Part shown: positions 31,422 to 32,893 of the stretch, in pieces
Position numbering within the stretch: the first letter of the stretch is position 1
How the letters are laid out: the number at the start of each line of letters is the position of its first letter
NCBI GenBank assembly: GCA_938038035.1
Contig: CALHQV010000072.1
Coordinates: 1 to 32,893, forward strand
DNA length: 32,893 nt
Direction of reading: 5' to 3'
Source: an uncultured Gemella sp.
GTDB taxonomy: Bacteria > Bacillota > Bacilli > Staphylococcales > Gemellaceae
Program-made: the position numbers and the translations under genes
Notes under the pieces: model-generated
Database searches by the model: none
What the model saw: the letters and a program-made list of their open reading frames with translations, nothing else
What the model was told of the DNA's origin: nothing

Positions 31422-31455
31422 AAAGAAGACGATTAATCGTCTTCTTTATTTTTTT
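31422..31455 (+). terminator. Intrinsic terminator of the tatD-yabE unit
   Basis: A perfect 11-bp stem (31422-31432 with 31437-31447) with loop TTAA is followed by A and seven T. Confidence 0.92.
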
Positions 31456-31463
31456 ATAAAAAG

Positions 31464-31534
31464 AAAATCTAAGTCATAGAGGATGAACTCGTCTTTAAAG
31501 TAGAGGGGGCATCCTATTTTATAACTTAGATTTT
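31464..31534 (-). terminator. Branched hairpin between convergent genes, likely terminator of the efflux gene
   Basis: AAAATCTAAGT (31464-31474) pairs exactly with ACTTAGATTTT (31524-31534); inside, AGGATG (31480-31485) pairs with CATCCT (31510-31515). Read on the - strand, the stem follows the efflux gene and is followed by a T-rich tract; a T-run also exists on the + strand, so it may work both ways. Confidence 0.7.
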
Positions 31535-31539
31535 TTGTT

Positions 31540-32703
31540 TTATATTTTCTTTTCAACAAGTTTGAAAGTTATGAATGATATAGTTGAGCAAATTACGATT
31601 GCTATTGCACTAGAGTGGAAGATGTTTCCAATACCTACTAAAGGAGAAACTACACCACCTAAGAAAAATGGAACAAATCCAAAGAATGCCGAGGCACTTC
31701 CAGCACGTTCACGCTCTAAACTCATAGCGATAGCAGAACCAGCAGGTAAAATAAATCCTAATCCTAGTAAAAGAAGGAAGAATCCTACTTCGATAAATAG
31801 GAAAGGTAGTGTAAGAGTTAGTGCCACCGCAAGGTAGATACTGACTAATAACATAAGTGATAAACCTAGTTTGATACTAATTTTCTCTTTAAAATTACCA
31901 GCGTTCTTGCTTCCTAAAACTATAGCAAAGCCATTTAAACCAAAACATAAGCTATACATTAATGGACTTAAACTATAGTGAGTTTGTAAGATGAAGGGTG
32001 AAGCTGCAATATAGGCGAACATAGTAGCTAAGGCAAATCCTTGAATAATAACAAGAGCAAAGAATAGTCTATTTTTCGCAACATGTACAATAGAATAATA
32101 TGTCTTAGTTATTGGAAGATCTAAGCGTTTTTCAATGGCTAAAGATTCATTGAATTTAAAGCTTACAGCTAATAAAATTACACCGATAAGAGCAAGTGTA
32201 ACGAAAATTCCTCTCCAGTCTGTAAGTTCTAGTAATAAACTTCCTAGAATAGGTGAAAGAATGGGTGCTAAGCCATTAACAGCCATAAGTAGAGCAAAGA
32301 AAGCAGCTAATTCACGTCCGTGGTATAAATCTGTAGAAATAGCACGAGAAATAACTACAGCTCCTGCAGAAGATACACCTTGGATAAATCGTAATGCTAT
32401 CATTGCGTATACATTAGGAAAAATGATAATAGCAATAGTACTTATTAAATAAACTATTAAGCTGATTATTAATGGATTTTTACGACCGTATTTATCACTA
32501 ATAGGTCCGATAAGTAGTTGTCCTAATGCAAGTCCGACCATACTACCAGTTAGAGTAAGTTGAATTGTTGATGTACTAGAATTGAAATACGAACTCATAG
32601 TAGGTAGTGCTGGTAAATATAAATCTGTAACAAATGGCCCAAAAGCCGATAACGTTCCTAGAAAGAGCACTAGAAACAATTTAGAATTTCTTTTTAATGT
32701 CAT
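31540..32703 (-). CDS. Bcr/CflA-type multidrug efflux MFS transporter
   Basis: The 387-residue product has 12 hydrophobic segments and belongs to the DHA1 drug:proton antiporters of the Bcr/CflA group. TM1 carries the group's FVTDLYLPALPTM, loop 2-3 has motif A as GPISDKYGRK, and TM4 has RFIQGVSSAGAVVISRA (motif B/C region). On the - strand AAAGGAG lies just before the ATG. It is convergent with the tatD unit and stands alone. It probably exports drugs or other small hydrophobic compounds; no regulator gene is next to it in this window. Confidence 0.9.
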   Translation of the reverse strand: MTLKRNSKLFLVLFLGTLSAFGPFVTDLYLPALPTMSSYFNSSTSTIQLTLTGSMVGLALGQLLIGPISDKYGRKNPLIISLIVYLISTIAIIIFPNVYAMIALRFIQGVSSAGAVVISRAISTDLYHGRELAAFFALLMAVNGLAPILSPILGSLLLELTDWRGIFVTLALIGVILLAVSFKFNESLAIEKRLDLPITKTYYSIVHVAKNRLFFALVIIQGFALATMFAYIAASPFILQTHYSLSPLMYSLCFGLNGFAIVLGSKNAGNFKEKISIKLGLSLMLLVSIYLAVALTLTLPFLFIEVGFFLLLLGLGFILPAGSAIAMSLERERAGSASAFFGFVPFFLGGVVSPLVGIGNIFHSSAIAIVICSTISFITFKLVEKKI

Positions 32704-32739
32704 GTTGACTCCTTTCGATTTTTTAAGAAATATTAACAG

Positions 32740-32748
32740 ATTATAGCA
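32740..32748 (-). promoter_or_regulatory. Extended -10 promoter of the efflux gene
   Basis: Read on the - strand, TGCTATAAT is a full extended -10, about 37 bp before the start codon. The -35 region is poor. The rest of the window to 32893 is extremely A/T-rich with no recognisable gene. Confidence 0.6.
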
Positions 32749-32893
32749 TAAAAAAAATTTTTTCGTAAGTTTTTTTTTCTCGTTTTTTGAAAAAAAGTTT
32801 TTATATATTTTTCAGTTTTTCATTTTTTAAAATATAAAGTTATATTCTATAAAAATTTCAAGAATTAAACATATGATAATTTACAGAAAATAA

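Noticed and set aside
31535..31837. 100-residue + strand ORF over the efflux gene
   Set aside because: It is antisense to a clear 12-segment transporter and has no ribosome-binding site.
1..32893. CRISPR arrays, prophage, insertion sequences, tRNA and rRNA genes
   Set aside because: I looked for regular direct repeats, transposase motifs and tRNA-like cloverleafs and found none that could be defended.

Overview
The window comes from a low-GC Firmicute. Codons are A/T-rich, strong AGGAGG ribosome-binding sites precede most genes, promoters are SigA-like, and T-box, GntR/YtrA and split ThrE modules are present. The gene order secY-adk-infA-rpmJ (no map gene between adk and infA), a zinc-free S14 inside the spc region and a DUF348/G5 cell-wall protein next to tatD suggest Gemella or a close relative in Bacillales/Lactobacillales. 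That placement is inference, not proof.

Bases 1-14400 hold one long ribosomal-protein supercluster on the + strand. A strong promoter (103-131) and a structured 5' leader (about 138-275) precede S10 (rpsJ, rplC, rplD, rplW, rplB, rpsS, rplV, rpsC, rplP, rpmC, rpsQ), spc (rplN, rplX, rplE, rpsN, rpsH, rplF, rplR, rpsE, rpmD, rplO, secY) and alpha-type genes (adk, infA, rpmJ, rpsM, rpsK, rpoA, rplQ). Two genes, rpmD and rpmJ, are very short. A 17-bp hairpin sits between rplB and rpsS. After rplQ come a 69-nt G-free spacer, a multibranched RNA that fits the position of the L17 downstream element, an intrinsic terminator, and a long imperfect inverted repeat.

Bases 14500-18824 carry two small transport units. 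One is a two-gene threonine/serine exporter (ThrE split into two polypeptides). The other is a YtrA-type operon: a GntR regulator with two tandem operator-like repeats upstream, an unrecognised 48-aa ORF, an ABC ATPase and a permease with a large extracytoplasmic insertion.

Bases 18900-22570 form a methionine-linked operon. A consensus promoter drives a T-box riboswitch whose likely specifier is AUG and whose antiterminator bulge reads TGGT, both of which fit tRNA-Met. It controls a cyclase-family (kynurenine-formamidase-like) metal hydrolase and two tandem single-domain MetE-like zinc methyltransferases (YxjG/YxjH type). The two paralogues are nearly identical at both ends but diverged in the middle, as expected of gene conversion. 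This operon is the best candidate for an under-described system.

Bases 22600-28240 encode a complete oligopeptide-type ABC importer (lipoprotein binding protein, two permeases, two ATPases). Its 5' leader may be structured, and two hairpins between the binding-protein gene and the first permease gene may set stoichiometry.

Bases 28240-32893 hold independent units: a YbaK-type aminoacyl-tRNA deacylase, a small secreted protein of unknown function, tatD followed by a YabE-like DUF348-G5 protein that ends in a lysozyme-like domain, and a convergent Bcr/CflA-type drug efflux gene on the - strand. Strong terminators separate most units. I saw no tRNA, rRNA, CRISPR array, insertion sequence or prophage.
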